Positions 1 through 13,464 of a stretch of 64,000 nucleotides of DNA are shown one piece after another. The notes under the pieces were generated by a model that saw only the letters and a list, made by a program, of their open reading frames with translations, ran no database searches and was not told the DNA's origin. The number at the start of each line of letters is the position of its first letter. Positions within the stretch are counted from its first letter, which is position 1. Source of the DNA: Echiichthys vipera (lineage: Eukaryota; Chordata; Actinopteri; Perciformes; Trachinidae); NCBI GenBank assembly GCA_963691815.1, contig OY829658.1, forward strand, positions 14,987,826 to 15,051,825, given 5' to 3'. Made by a program: the position numbers and the translations under genes.

Positions 1-682
1 GGGCACCAATGAGCAGGATCCATGACATGAAAAAGAGGCGTTAGGCTATAGATGAAAACTAGTCATTAAACTAGCTGAAGGCTGTAATTTACCTGCCTTA
101 TCGGTACTCTAGGAAAAGACAGCAGCTCTCTCTTAATTCTAAACCACAAAGTCTCATTTGTTCTATGGCCATCTAATTTTCTTTGGCACAGAGCTGAAAC
201 TACACAAAACACAACATATTCAATGCTACAGTGTTCACACTGCAACTCATCTGTATTATACTATAAAAACACAACCTGCTGCTGCTCTCGTTTCTTGTCA
301 AATTCGGTTCACATGGAAAATACAGATTGGACAGGAAGTCATGGTTTTCAATGAGGAAAAAAGGAGACCGAAGTAGCTAGCAAGCTGAGCAAGAGTGCTC
401 TATGACGTTAGGAACCGATGATGAACAATGAACAACACTTATGTACACTGTGACAGTTGGACATGAAATGGTAGGGTGAGTGAACAATGAAAAGATCTGT
501 ACCTCTTGCTCTCTCCTTTGGTGTGGATTTGTTCTTCAGTGAAACATTTCTGGGTCTTATTGACCCGTGAAAATGTGATTGCAAAACGTTTACAGAAAAA
601 CTCGTTTTTATGTTTCACGACTTGAACTCCGGTGTCAAGACCCCCCCCCCCCCCCCCCCCCCCCCCGCCCTATGAATCTTAC
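1..682. other. Intronic sequence 3' of the last visible hyccin exon
   Basis: No hyccin exon could be supported here. The stretch holds a run of 26 C at 641-666, just inside the intron. A possible 32-base exon ending near 504 (minus) before a GTACAG donor is in frame but has no family match, so I do not call it. Confidence 0.5.
641..666 (-). repeat. Run of 26 C (G run on the coding strand) beside a hyccin donor
   Basis: Uninterrupted C26. On the hyccin strand this is a G run starting 17 bases into the intron after exon 683-845. Confidence 0.95.
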
Positions 683-2260
683 CGTGTCTTTTCCAGCGGT
701 GTCCCCTGATAGAGAGGGAGGTGACAGCATTTCGGGAGATCCTGGAGGAGGTGGGTGTTATCTCCACCTGTATACTCCGTGCGCCCTCCTTGTTGTTGCT
801 CTTCAGTGCAGCGCCGTGCAGCGATGACTTGATGGCATTACCCACCTGAGGGTGAGGAGAGGTGCACACCCACTAACATTACTGATTCAGTGTCCCTCGG
901 CCAGTGAGACATTGACAGGCGTGCAATTGGCCTGACATGTTTTATTCAATGTTACCTAGTGGCATCTATCTATCTATCTATCACTAACTGGTATTTCAAA
1001 TTTACAGTGTGATGCTATGCAGTTTGAATGTGGTTCATTTTTAAAATACAGTCTCTGCAAACAAACTGATTAGATTCCCCTATATAACTGACACTGATGT
1101 GTCTTAATGTTATAAAAGCAAATTAAATTTACACCTAAAATCACTATGTATCATCATCATGTCCAAGATCCAGTTGCTATTACTTATGTTGCGTATTTTT
1201 GTCATTACAGATTTATTTTTTTTAAAGATGTTGTTGGTCAATATTTTAAAGATGCTGCATTCATTACTACAACACAATTCTGTATTTCAATTCTAACTAT
1301 TTACAGTATACCACAATATTATTATTATTTTTAAATATATATTTATGCTTGTTGGGCATCAATGAAAACATATTTGGACTGTAAAGCAAGTACAACTACA
1401 AGTACAGAAAAAACATGCGTCTGTCCCATCACCCAAAGAAGGACATACACAGGCAGATATCAAGTCGAAAAGGTGCTGGCCCAGTACACAATGCCTGTGA
1501 GAGCAGCATTTCTGACATCACCATGACACAGTTTGTTCTTAAATAAGGCTTAAATTCAGATCATGTGACCATATTATTTACATCTGATCAATGATCCAAT
1601 TTCTAACAGATTTAGGGATAAATCTAAAAGCTTACAGACTAGGGATATAAGAAAAACAAAGAGGCTTTGTATTTTGCTCTATATAACACTATTTCACAAG
1701 TCTTTCTATAAGAACCTCTGCTCTCACTCAAGTCGCACTTGCATTAATGATTATGTAACAGTTGAGTACATAACATGAGGTAGAGGGCATCATAACTACA
1801 ATAAAATGCATCTGTGAGGCTGCAAAAGACTGGTCTCATGAGGGGCCCGTCACCACGCTAAGCTAAAACAGCAAGCACCTGGTGCGTGCCACTGCAACAA
1901 GTACACAGTCAAATAAACACACTGGACAAAACACTGATATTTTTCCACACTAGTCGGTGTGTGTATTCATGGCATGTGTCCACAAAGCTGTTTCTTCATT
2001 TAAAAAACATCTTTTTAATCCCCCCAACACCATTCTTATCAATGTGAATCCAAAGGTCGTGTGTTTTGATTGTTGAGGACGCACACCTTCACTTGTGTAG
2101 TAATACTGTGATCTTAGGTTCAAGCCTCTACTCCCTGGGCCTCAAGGATTATAGCTTAACTGTGCAGAGGAAAGCATGTAAATAATCTAGTGGGATTACG
2201 TTCAGCTTGCAGTCTCTGACACACACATAGGACAACACAATACACCATAGTGTGCTGTGC

Positions 2261-2325
<65 letters not shown>

Positions 2326-2352
2326 GCACACACGAACGCACGCACACACGAA

Positions 2353-2388
<36 letters not shown>

Positions 2389-5300
2389 CACACGCACGCA
2401 CGCACGCACACACGCGCACACAGAGAGAGAGAGAGAGAGGATGGACATGTGCTAGTAGAAGAAGAAGAAAAACATGATTGCACCCACCAACAAAGCTTCA
2501 GGGAACAACTCTAACTGGGCCCGATACAGAACGTCATCCAGTGCTTTGGATCCCAGTTCAACTTCCCCATTACACCTATACACAGACACAAACACATAAA
2601 CATGTAAATAAACACATCATGAGGTCTAAGACACAGAATGAAGGTTCCCTGTGGAGTTTTAGACCTCTAGAAGCACAATGGATCGTGTTTTTTCTGAGAG
2701 GGTTCCCGTTTTGTTGATCTCATTCAAAAGGATGCGTTTGCACGCCCACAAGTGATACACGGTCCTACCAATGGTGTCACACTATTCCACTGATCAACAG
2801 GTGGTGGCAACAAGATATGCAGCAACGCACCGGCAAATAAAAGGAAGAAGACCGAAAGCTTGTAAACATGGATATAAACAATAGTCGTTAAAATACTTAA
2901 AAGACGTCTGTTGTTAGATCTCCTGGGTGCACACATTGCGTTTTGTTGAGTAAAGCTGAATGTAAACAACTTGTTTACAAGAACTCCACAGGGCACCTTT
3001 AACAGCTTGATTATCAGATCAGAAATATGACAGTAATACAGTACATAGCAGACGACAGTTGGTCCTTTTTGATGCCAAATGCTTACGTTATATTGCATTA
3101 AGGTTTTCAAGTTGATGCAAAGTGAGCATGCTCAGTAATTGTCGCAGTCCATCCTCTTTAAAACAGGGACGTTTGAACATAATCTGAATAAATCAAATGC
3201 TGTCAGAGATAAAGACTCAGAGACTATTTTAAGAAAACACTGAGAAATGCAAGACCGGAAAAGACGAAGCTGATCAGCCGGTCTGTGCTGTGTTGGTCCA
3301 GCTGTTTGTCCTGGCACGTATTTACACTCACAAGGCGTAGTGAATCCCTGTGATGAGCTGAACCAGGAACTCTGACGTGACGGTCAGCCGTGTGCTAATG
3401 CCTTTGTAGCGTCGAATCTGCTGCCGTGGGTAACCGCATATACATACCCTGGAGGATAACAAAAAAAAACAATAGGGGAGCTTGTATCAGTGAAACAGGG
3501 AAGCTTAAATCAGGGAAGCCAATCCACTGAGCCACTTGGCTGCAGCTCCATTAAAGCAATGTACTTCCTTGAGGTGAGCCGATAACAGACTCAACATGAG
3601 CCAATAATTGCTGGATTCAAACATGCATTCACACATACACAGTGCATGCAACATAATGATTTATTATTGGAGTACTACATTTCCCTACAAGATATGGAAA
3701 AGTTCTGAATATTTATATATTTTTTGAGCATAAAATGTAGATAGTTTATTATTTTCATACAAGCTGCAGCAAAAAGGATTCAGCTAAAACGGATGTAACA
3801 TCTGCATGTTTGAAACTATATAGCTGCTATAAACTGTACACAGCTGACACACAACAAACTGTCAAGGGGAAATCAAAGCTGATGACTTCTCTTTAGCTCT
3901 GTGCTTATTAGAGCAATGCTCAGCTACAGTTGGCAGATTACCAAAATCACTGAGCTCAGATGTGTGTACATTGCAGCTCCATGCCAAATAGCGATATCTT
4001 GGCTCTCTCCGGCAGCAAAGTCTATAAGAGGATCAGATAAGCAAGAGCTTGCAAAATAGCGCCAGTGGGTGTGTAGCCTCGTCAAAAACATTCACAATCA
4101 AAGTGACACAAAGGTCATCACATAATAGGAAATTGTTTGTGCGTGTATTTATAGTGTTCTCAAGTCCGTATGACAAAGTATGCGTGCGTGCGTGCGTGCA
4201 TGCTTGTGTGTGTGTGTGTGCGTGCGTGCGTGTGTGCGTTTTACCTGGAGCTGAGCTGGCAGAGGGACTGGAGGGAGGTGGAGGTCATGTAGCTGAGAGC
4301 AGCGTTGTAGCACAGCAGCAGGAAGGTCAGCACGTCAAACCTCAACAACACAAACATACCCTTAAAATAGCTTGTCTACGTTACAACATGACATATAAAA
4401 CAACATTTCAAACATATCAGATGAGAAATTCACACACACAGGTTTGCTTCCACCCATACTTTTCTTTACATACTTTACTTTTACATACTATACTTTACTT
4501 TTATAGAAATACCACAAACAGACTGAAAGATTACAAAAGCAGCACTCCACTCCTAGCAGAGATATCGTCTTTTCTTATTCCATGCATTCCTCTTCCTGGT
4601 CAAAACCTGGCATCACCGTTACCCACAGTGCAACAGAGATTTGGATGTGAAATGCTTGTAAGTCTACATCTCCAGATTTCGCTCTGAGGCAATTTATCAG
4701 ATGTCAAAATGTTCCCAATTAAAAAAACACAGCATGCACTTTTAAGATACCCAGGCCAACAATTTCCAACAAATACTTCTATGTTGAAGAGATTAAGATA
4801 TCTCTGTATGATCTTAAAAAAACAGCCAGAATTGTTTTGTCATCTAAAAAGACTTCTCTATTTGAAATGATCTATCCAGTCATGTCTGAAACAGGATAAG
4901 AAAACAGGACTAGAGAAAGAGGATGTTTAACGGAGACCACCTTGACCTTCAGAGTCGGCGGCAGTGGGGCCTCATTATATGAATTTGAGAAACCCTAGCA
5001 GCGACATAACATCTTTGAATGCAACAAAGCAAAGACAACAGCCATGGGTCATCGCTGAAGCTTGTGAATAAAATAATTGGCTCTGGCAGCAGCTAAACTC
5101 TCTCACTACATACGTCTGAGGACAGGAGCCACAGAAACTACCATCTTTAATGAGACTGTCAGAATAGCTTTCACTTGTAAGTTAGTGCTGGGCAGTATGA
5201 CCAAACATTTATATTATATCATATCATTATAAAAAAAAAAAAAGGAGCTGTACTCGAAACACCACATGCACTAACATGCACGTTGTAGCTTGAGCGGCCC

Positions 5301-8300
5301 TCAAAACTACAACATAGATCATCATCATGACGTCCTTACTCCACTATATCTTTACAAGCACATATTTGTTTTCAGCTATTTTATTGTTCCAATGTTTAGT
5401 ACAACTCTTTTAGGATTCTGGCAGTTTCATGGTATATCCTTTTTTGTGCATGACTAGGCCTAATTACAGGTTTCTTGTGGCTTGTCCTACTATCAGGAGT
5501 ACATAGTGTATATGTCCAATATTAAAACATGCCGGTCGGTGGTACAATTTTGCAAATGTGCAATTATAAGTCTCACAAATTGTAAGTGTCACAAATTGTA
5601 GTGTGCCATAGTGTTTAGAGCTGTCAGTAAGAAGGGTATGCAGTTAATAGGGGTCCCCTCTTCATACACTCACAGCTTCTCTCTTGGTAAACATCAACCA
5701 AAATCCTCCAAGAATTAAATCTCTTCTCAGTTTGGAAATGTACATAAGTATGTATAATCAACATTCACATTTTTGCCAAAATTTCCTTAGTCATGCAAGT
5801 TATTTAAAGAGCATTTTAGAAGAAATTCCTTTCTTGGTAGGATGTTGCTCACTTCAACAGCAACAAAAAAAACCTACAAGTTCATGATTTAACTAGTCAA
5901 CTGCCCAGTGCTTCTTTGCCAGATTGTTCATCCCTCCCCTTTGTGTGTTTCTATTTTGGTTTTTGTTTGGTGTTTGCTGACAATTCTAAGTAGACAGACT
6001 GGCAGCCAGCTAACGGGAAAGCCCATTTTAAAATATGCACAACCTCCACATTGACACAACACCACCCGGCCATCAAGCCCCTTACCTGTTCTGTGCGGTA
6101 AAGGTCTCTCTCTGGAGGTGCGGCCCGCTGTACACCACCCTGCTCAGCCCGTGATTGGCAAGAGCCCCTTCTGTAAGGGCAATGGAGCCGATGGCTGAAG
6201 GCTGGAGGTGAAGAGATGAAGAGGACAGCTTTAAACTGATCATTTCTGAAAAAGCAAATTCATCGATTTCTGTGGATTTGAAGGGTTGTTTCTGACCTCA
6301 TGGTACACTGAGGGTTTGGAGAGGGAAGGGACAGTAAAAGATAATACTTTACTTTGTCCATCTTTATCAACTATTTCCTGTGAAAGAGAAAGAGAGGAAG
6401 ACAATGAGAAAATGTTCTTGTGGGCGAGAAAAACAGAAGCGTTTTTTTTCTCTCTGTGTGTGCCCTAAACCTCAACAAAGTGTGTGCTTATCTCTTCAAG
6501 TACACTCATTTGTTGTGTGTGTGGGTGTTTGTGTGTGGACCTCAGGGGCTTTATTCCACAACAATGTGTGTTTCCTTATTAATGTGTATATTGTGTGAAC
6601 ACACTCACACAAACCCCAGGGTTTTGGTGTCCCCTCTGTGCATGTTAATGTCAAATAGATTACTGGGAACCAGCCAGTGTGTTGAGTGACAGCTGACCTA
6701 TTCTGCTATTCAGAGAGGAAGTTAGGGGACAGTGCACTTTGCTGATAGATAGAGAGAGCCAAAATGGAAGAAAAAAAGGACTCAACACACTTCAATTATT
6801 ACTAGTGCTGGCATTTCTCTGTGTGAAGCTTTGAAAGACGCAACCCATCCCCATCCATATTATTTATTGGCAAAGTCACAGTGTTTCAATTCCTCTATTT
6901 CTAACGCATATTTCCTGCCGCTCTTCATGCATAGCTGTCTAACGAGGCAGAAAGTGAAAAATAAAGTAATCTTTCACAACACATAATGCAGGTCCAGAAA
7001 TAGCTGAGCGGTTAAGTCCCCTGCTTCTGAAACCGCATGATTCAACCCACTAACTCAGGAGGATGAAGGATCTTTTCCTAGTGTTTTTCCTTGCCTTGCA
7101 CTTTTTATTGTTATTAACAAGATCAGCGCTCCTATTTGTAAATATATAAACATATAAGATGTGATATAAGACTGTGGTGAAAAACTAACGCGCGCACACA
7201 CACACACACACACACTTCCCCCTACCAGGTTGTAAATGCCCAGCAGCAGGGCCTCGATGCAGCCGGACGTGTGAGGGTCTCTGGCTGCGCTGACGGACAG
7301 GAGGCTCCACAGGAGCTCTGGCAGGAACTGTAGCGTGAAACGCTGCAGCTGCGGCTCACCGCTTCGGTAAAACTCAAACAACTGGTGACACACCGGCTCC
7401 AGCAACTGTGGAGGATGCAAAGCCCAAAACATGGCACATGATTGCATACTGACATCAGTCTAAAGATATAACCAGACAGCAGCTGCCACTGTAACTGTTT
7501 ACATTTTGCATTCATGGATCAAGAGTAATGTCAGGACATTGGAAATACGGTGTGTTGGACATGCAGGCAAATCCATAAAGCTAACATGGACATAAGAACA
7601 GAAAATAATATAATAATTACAGGTAAATGGTGGCACTGGAAACACGACAAAATAGTCAAAGGTTGTGTGGTTTGGATATTTACAATGGATATTTGCATAA
7701 ATAAAAAATAATAGTGTGTCCATACATCGCTGTAGTTCTCTCGGACGACCTTGTAGAGTGCGGGGACCAGGGCACCTTTGTCTTTTAGTGAGGCGGCATA
7801 AACGGACACAGCACTGTCAGGGAGGGTCTGAAACACACACACACAGACAAACAGCTCAAGTTTGATAAAGCAAAAAAAATTTGTCCCATATTATGATCAC
7901 AGGTGAATGCGACAGAATGGATATCAATAAGACTGAAGTATAAGCAACATAGAAATACATTCCAATTGATACTTGAACAACATTTGGACAGCATTTAAAA
8001 CCTGCGGAGACGGACAGATTTCACAGAGAGAGGATGACAGGTAAGTTCTCATACATTCACACATGAAGTTCCCCCCTCTGCTCCTTTATTATCACACCTC
8101 ACCGAGCCTTGGCTTTGGTGCTCATTTAAAAGTAGGAGCATGCAATTTTCTGGAACAAAGCACTTCAGAGTGTGTTTTGTTTATGCGTGTGAAAGAAATG
8201 CTGCCAATGATAAGCAGCAGCAGAGAATGTACTGCATACTGTGATTATTAATATTGCTTTTTACACAAACACACACGCACGCACACACAAGCAGTACCTT

Positions 8301-8348
8301 AAATTCTGACAGCCATTCCTCCACCACTCCTTGGTCCATAGCCAACAT
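683..8348 (-). CDS. hycc1: Hyccin (FAM126A), N-terminal coding part; 3' exons lie outside the window
   Basis: Hyccin binds TTC7 and supports the plasma-membrane PI4KA complex that makes PI4P; loss causes hypomyelination in humans. Nine coding exons are seen on the minus strand: 8298-8348 (start MLAMDQGVVEEWLSEFK), 7726-7827, 7226-7405, 6297-6377, 6086-6201, 4245-4340, 3332-3448, 2488-2575 and 683-845. All have GT/AG borders and their phases join without a break. About 331 residues result. Family landmarks include LLEPVCHQLFEFYRSGE, GCIEALLLGIYNL, VLSFTVPSLSKPSVYHE, FDVLTFLLLCYNAAL, CGYPRQQIRRYKGIS and GHRWKRHG. Wording is closer to FAM126A than to FAM126B (for example VTSLSIRGHRWKRHG), and klhl7 nearby agrees with the human hycc1 locus. 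The last visible exon ends in phase 1; the variable C-terminal tail must lie left of base 1. The start was chosen for its family-like N-terminus and good context (A at -3). An upstream ORF overlaps it. Confidence 0.93.
2265..2440 (+). repeat. Compound microsatellite (CA)n-(CGCA)n-(GA)n
   Basis: A CA array is followed by ACGC/ACAC alternation and a short GA array, in the hyccin intron about 65 bases from exon 2488-2575. Confidence 0.95.
5183..5912. mobile_element. Probable hAT-type MITE in hyccin intron
   Basis: TAGTGCTGGGCAGT at 5183-5196 and ACTGCCCAGTGCTT near 5900-5913 are near-perfect inverted termini, about 730 bases apart, with a poly(A) run and AT-rich filler between. Termini of this kind occur in many vertebrate hAT MITEs. 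Confidence 0.5.
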
Positions 8349-9394
8349 GTTCCCTCATCTGCAGTGGAGTCACCTCTACCTATGAAAGAGAGAAATACTG
8401 TTTAACCACGCACACTATGCATAATTATTGACACACAGCAAATATATAGCGCATACACACTGGCACACAATCCCAGCTTGCATAAGGCTCTTTTCATGTT
8501 TGCCAGCTTTCTAATACTTTTTGGACCCTTGATAAAAAAACAGGAAAAAACATAGATTCTATTCCAAACAGCAAACAATGCTGTGACGGTGGTAAACAGT
8601 GACTGTACACGCTCCAGGCATCAATTCGATACTCCAAAGGAACATACGTCTCTTCGCCTCTCTCACTTTCCTGTTTCCCTCTCATTCCCTATTCAGACGC
8701 ACACCTCTGCAGAAAGTACCGTACGTATTCTCAAGTCAGGAACCTTAAATGAAAAAAAAAAAAAAAAAAAACACCCACAGGGGGAGCCTGGCTGGCTTCA
8801 CTGTCGAGCACTGATGAGAAAAAAATGTGGCACAGCAGAATTTAGATGCTTGTTGAACAGGCTCTGATGTCTTTAAACAGAGAGACAGAAAACGCTATAA
8901 AATGTGATTGTGGTTTTTGATATGCCTTGCTATACATCACAACACTTCTCCTGTCTGCATCTTAACTTCCCTCTTTCCTCTTCTAGGCACTCAACTTGTA
9001 CGCATGTAGTGCCTTCGCTATTATCTTCTTTTTGTTATTGTTAGGGTTCATTTGGCTCTCAGTGTCATTTTAGTTCTCTGTGTGTTTTAACCAAGGATCT
9101 GCGGACAAACACTGCCGTCCTGCAGTCACATTAGAACGGAGAAATTGGTAAATGGAAACATTGAAAGATAGAGCAACAGAGACAGAAATGTATTATTAAA
9201 AATAAGATGGGGAGTTTTAACCAGATGTCAAAATATCTACTACACAGGAGAGTTTTTGTTTGGGTGGCTGTTCAATTCATACACAGGTAATACGTATTAG
9301 AATTTTGATCAACAGCTCTCTAGACTTTACTCAGATCAAACAACTAATCAATCAAACAAAAAGAGAGATCTCTGGATCTTGCTCACAAGTGAGG

Positions 9395-9925
9395 GGACGA
9401 GAGTTTGGCCGGAGAATCGGAGCAGTATTGCAGTCGCTCTACCGCATCGTTGTGACGAAAAAGAGAGCTGAGACGGAAGGCAAAGCTCTCGATCTACCTG
9501 TCAATCTTCGTTCCTACCCTCACCTATGGTCATGAAAGCTGGGTCATGACTGAAAGAACAAGGTCGTGGATACAAGCAGCCAAAATGGGTTTTCTCAGGA
9601 GCATGGCTGGAGTCTCCCTTAGAGATAGGGTGAGAAGTTCAGCCATCCATGAGGAACTCGGAGTAGAGCCTCTGCTTCTTTGCGTTGAAAGGAGCCAGTT
9701 GAGGTGGTTCGGGCATCTGGTTTTCCCAGGCACGAAGGAGGTCTCAGGGAAGACCCAGGACAAGGTGGAGAGATTATATCTCCACACTTGCCTGGGAACG
9801 CCTCAGGATCCCCCAGTTAGACCTGGTTAATGTGGCCCGGGAAAGGGACGTTTCGGGTCCCCTTGCTAAAGCTGCAGCCCCCGCTACACGACCCCGGATA
9901 AGCGGTTGAAGATGAGAGTGATGAG
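9395..9925 (+). mobile_element. LINE (non-LTR retrotransposon) ORF2 C-terminal fragment, decayed
   Basis: Two frames together give the C-terminal part of a fish LINE reverse transcriptase: RIGAVLQSLYRIVV, then MTERTRSWIQAAKMGFLR, SLRDRVRSSAIHEELGVEP and SQLRWFGHLV, then PPQ-type remnants to DPG. Frames shift near 9535 and 9725, so it is dead. The 3' end (CCCCGGATAAGCGGTTGAAG, about 9890-9912) matches the tail of the element at 25832-26112. The exact clade (L2/CR1, Rex or RTE) is not resolved. Confidence 0.8.
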
Positions 9926-10393
9926 TTCGCAGTCTTGGTCTCTCCATTTACTCTGGTCACCTTAACCAACTCTGCACTGTGACTGTCACCATAAGACATT
10001 AATTTCTGCTGAGGATGAGGACATAGTCTCTATGCCTCTCTGATGTATTATCGTTTTTTCACTAGCAGTCTGTTTTTACTGCGGATAATGTCACATCTGC
10101 AAACTGTCATGCCTGTGCTCTGAAAGTGCAAGCGCAAAGCTAAATTGGCCATTGAATGCAGAAACAAAGTCCATGTTTGGTATGTCTGGTAACTGTCTGA
10201 GAAAAAGAAAGAGGGAGGAAGAAGCCCTTCTATGTGCACACTTGTGATGCAGAAATGTACTCAAATGTAAGCTGAATGTGGCATAATTACATCTTTTAAA
10301 ACTCTACCACTTGCAACACTTTTCTCCCTCAACAGTGGCTGAAGATGAAAATATAGCAACCTTATTTTGATATAATTCACTTATTAAAGTTAA

Positions 10394-10397
<4 letters not shown>

Positions 10398-10465
<68 letters not shown>
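10398..10465 (+). repeat. (AT)n array
   Basis: About 33 AT units; a perfect, potentially cruciform-forming tract in the hyccin first intron. Confidence 0.95.
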
Positions 10466-10471
<6 letters not shown>

Positions 10472-11169
10472 ACTTGCATGCATGTTATGCTTGTGTGTAA
10501 TGGGAATTAAAAATATATAGATTTATGGTTGATTTTCATTGCTTCCTTTCCCTGTCCCTGCTTTTCTCCCTCTGTCCCTCGTCTCATCCTCCCACACTGC
10601 ATCATTTCTCTCCCTCAACATCTTCAATACTCCAAACACTGTATTTTATGTTATTATTGTGCTTGCTTGGTCCCTCCATGGCAGCCAGGTGTCTATTTAT
10701 GGACTGTACCAATGACAGAAATGATGGGGGAGGGGAGTCAGTGACTCATGAAATGGGGAAGGATTATAAGGCAGAATAGCCTACATTTAGAGAAATTAGT
10801 CCTCTGTTGTTCCTTTCTTTCATGCCAGTGAAGACAACAAGGAGGACAGCAACATCTAAAGCCATCATGTGTGTTTTCATGGCAGGCTCACTGAATAACA
10901 AAATAAAGGCTGTGATTAGAGTGTGGATGAGTCACTCTCGTTAGAGGACGGGTTCTCTTCCAACACTTTTAACTGGTTAACTCTGTGCACGCTGGCGTGT
11001 CAACGCCAGAAACAAATATTCAAAGACTTACATTAACAGCTACCTACCTATGTGATATATTATCCTTTTACCTCAGCAGCAAGCTACGAAGCAACTGCAA
11101 CGACACAAAAGCAGCATACAAATGTGTATTTAGAAAATTCTTTTTCGATAATATTTACTCTAAATTACC

Positions 11170-11240
11170 CGCAAGTGTGAATGTCAGTGTGAATTGGTTG
11201 TCTGTCTCTGTTTGTCTCTATGTGCCCTGTGATAGTCCAT
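11170..11240 (+). mobile_element. Short L2-like 3' fragment
   Basis: The stretch from GAATGTCAGTGTGAATTGG to CCCTGTGATAG is the reverse complement of part of the element at 25832-26112 (TATCACAGGGCACATAGAGA). It is an old partial copy. Confidence 0.5.
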
Positions 11241-11423
11241 ATTGTGCCCTAGAAGCAGCCACAACTTTTTCAGTCCCAATTTGGGTTTCAGTCGAGAGTA
11301 CAGAGTACAGTACCAATAATATGCCTCACTGTGTGGAAGTGACTGGGATTATTCTTTTATGTGTACAGCAACATCAGGTTTGACTTAAACATAGCTTTCT
11401 TAACTTAGAAATACAAAATGTTA

Positions 11424-11424
11424 A

Positions 11425-11480
<56 letters not shown>
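11424..11480 (+). repeat. (TA)n array
   Basis: About 27 TA units with one interruption (ATGTAT). Confidence 0.9.
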
Positions 11481-11482
<2 letters not shown>

Positions 11483-13408
11483 TTTGTTATATATATGACT
11501 CACAGATCATGACAGAAATTAATATAAACCAGAGAGAGCACACTACAAATGATGCAGCAGGTGGTGCAGCCCAGCCAGACTGACCAGCACAAAAACACAT
11601 GAATAAACCAGTGTTTAGGATAAGTGGCTGAGCAGGCTTGACAAGCACAAGTAACAAACCAATGAACTGATGAACAAGTAGTTGCAGGAGAGGGACAGAG
11701 AGAGGCAGCGCAGGAGGATGAATAGAGCAGAAATCAATGGCTAAATGAATAGAGGGTGTGTTGATAGAGATGAGGGATTAAAGGAATGTATGGCAACCCA
11801 AGGGATGGGTAACTCAAAAGGAGTGAGACAGTAGGGTCAATAAAAGACTTCATTAGGTTTCAATCTGCGCTGCCCCAGGCAACCTCCCAGGCTCTGAGAA
11901 ACAAATAAGGGAAGACACACACAAACACATACACACACACACCTCTCTATGACCTAAGTAGGCTCAAGAAATGGATCTAACTAATGTGTTAATAGTTAGA
12001 GGGTAGTTTAGAGTTTCTCCACCGATGCATATCTCTGATGGAGCCGACTATTTGCCAGGGAGTGTGAATGTGTCATCCATTACACAAGTGTGTATGTGCC
12101 AGTGTGTTTGTTCAATATCTGGTTTGACAAAACCTGTTCCTGTGAGCTAGCTAAAGTTGACAGCCCGTTCCTTCTGTATGTACACCCACACACACGCACA
12201 AACGCGCGCACACGCGCGCGGCAGTCTAAATGAGCTTACTTTTGACTCCTCCTTCCAAAGACTTCTTCCAACACAAACAGGTCTCCTTTGAGTTTACATT
12301 CCTAATCCTTGTTGCAAGTGTGCATGCGTGTCCTGACACAGCAAAACACCTGAGGCAAACACACCACCGTACGCACAGTACTTTACATCTATCAATACAA
12401 AAAACACTGGTAATCGGCATGATCAAAACACAGTCTCTCAGTCCTGAGAGCAAGAACCTACCTGTCTGGGAAAGCTGGCAGAGAACTGAGACGAGTCCGA
12501 GTGCGAATGAATCAAGGGGACACCCACACAAATACACACCCCACCCAGCTGATTACCTCATTTCCTATTACACACTGGAACCTTCTTTTTGCAGGAAGTG
12601 AGAGGACCAATAGACTGAAGACTTGAATGGAGAGAAGAAAGGAAGCAGAGAAAGACAAAGTGGGTGGTTTTGAGAGCGACAGAGCTGCCCCAGCTGCTTT
12701 TTCCTGTGGTACAGGGTGCACGCCACACAAACGACTGGTTAGGCTGCTCATGGCGATGACATCTACATTACCAAGCCCTCAACAAATTAAAGCTACAGGG
12801 AGGTAAAGAGTTGTAATATAGATCAAATAAGCATGGACCTGAAGAATCCTCTATTCTCAACTCTTGTACTACAGACACACCCAAACCACTAATACACTGT
12901 TTAACTGCGCTAACCAATGTGAGAACCAGGAACTATAGCAACATGACTCCACCCAAAATCTACAAACTAGGCCAGTTGTCAACTGTTGAAAAGCGGGGCC
13001 AGTGACTCCGAACTTGTCTTTTACTTGAATGAAAGCTGTCCAGGAACTATACTGAGAAGCTTTGGGGCGTCCCAAGTGAAGGTGGTGGCAGTGTTGTATA
13101 ACCGTAGTCATAAACAGCAGAGCTCAAAGCTCCATCTGATCTCCCGTTAACCAGCTGTGCCAAGTATACCGTTTGTCCACTGATAGGCCTGTAGCACTTT
13201 GTTTTGACATCTCTTTTCAGTTTATATCACATCCTTTTTTCATGCTGTGTGTTGCTATATTCTTTATTTGGAGTATGTTGGCCTGAGGTTAACCCTGTTG
13301 CATCATCACCTCCCACCTTGCTCTCCTTCCTAGTCTTCTTCAATAGCAGGTTGCTTATAGCTTAAAGGAAGGGTCTGCTTTTCGGCTTGTGTTTCTTTTC
13401 TCCTCTTT

Positions 13409-13410
<2 letters not shown>

Positions 13411-13446
<36 letters not shown>

Positions 13447-13464
13447 CAGTATATATATATATAT
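13411..13464 (+). repeat. Compound (CA)n-(TA)n microsatellite
   Basis: A short CA array passing into a TA array, in the hyccin first intron. Confidence 0.9.

Noticed and set aside
2149..2514. Overlapping ORFs of His-Thr or Cys-Val repeats
   Set aside because: They are translations of the CA/CGCA microsatellite on both strands.
6990..7050. tRNA-like stretch (TAGCTGAGCGGTTAAG ... ATGATTCAACCC)
   Set aside because: It has an A-box-like and a weak B-box-like part, but no foldable acceptor stem and a broken B box. At best it is the head of a decayed tRNA-derived SINE, not a tRNA gene.
10985..11383. 132-codon ORF on the plus strand
   Set aside because: It lies in the hyccin first intron, contains an L2-like fragment and resembles no family; the length is expected by chance in AT-rich DNA.
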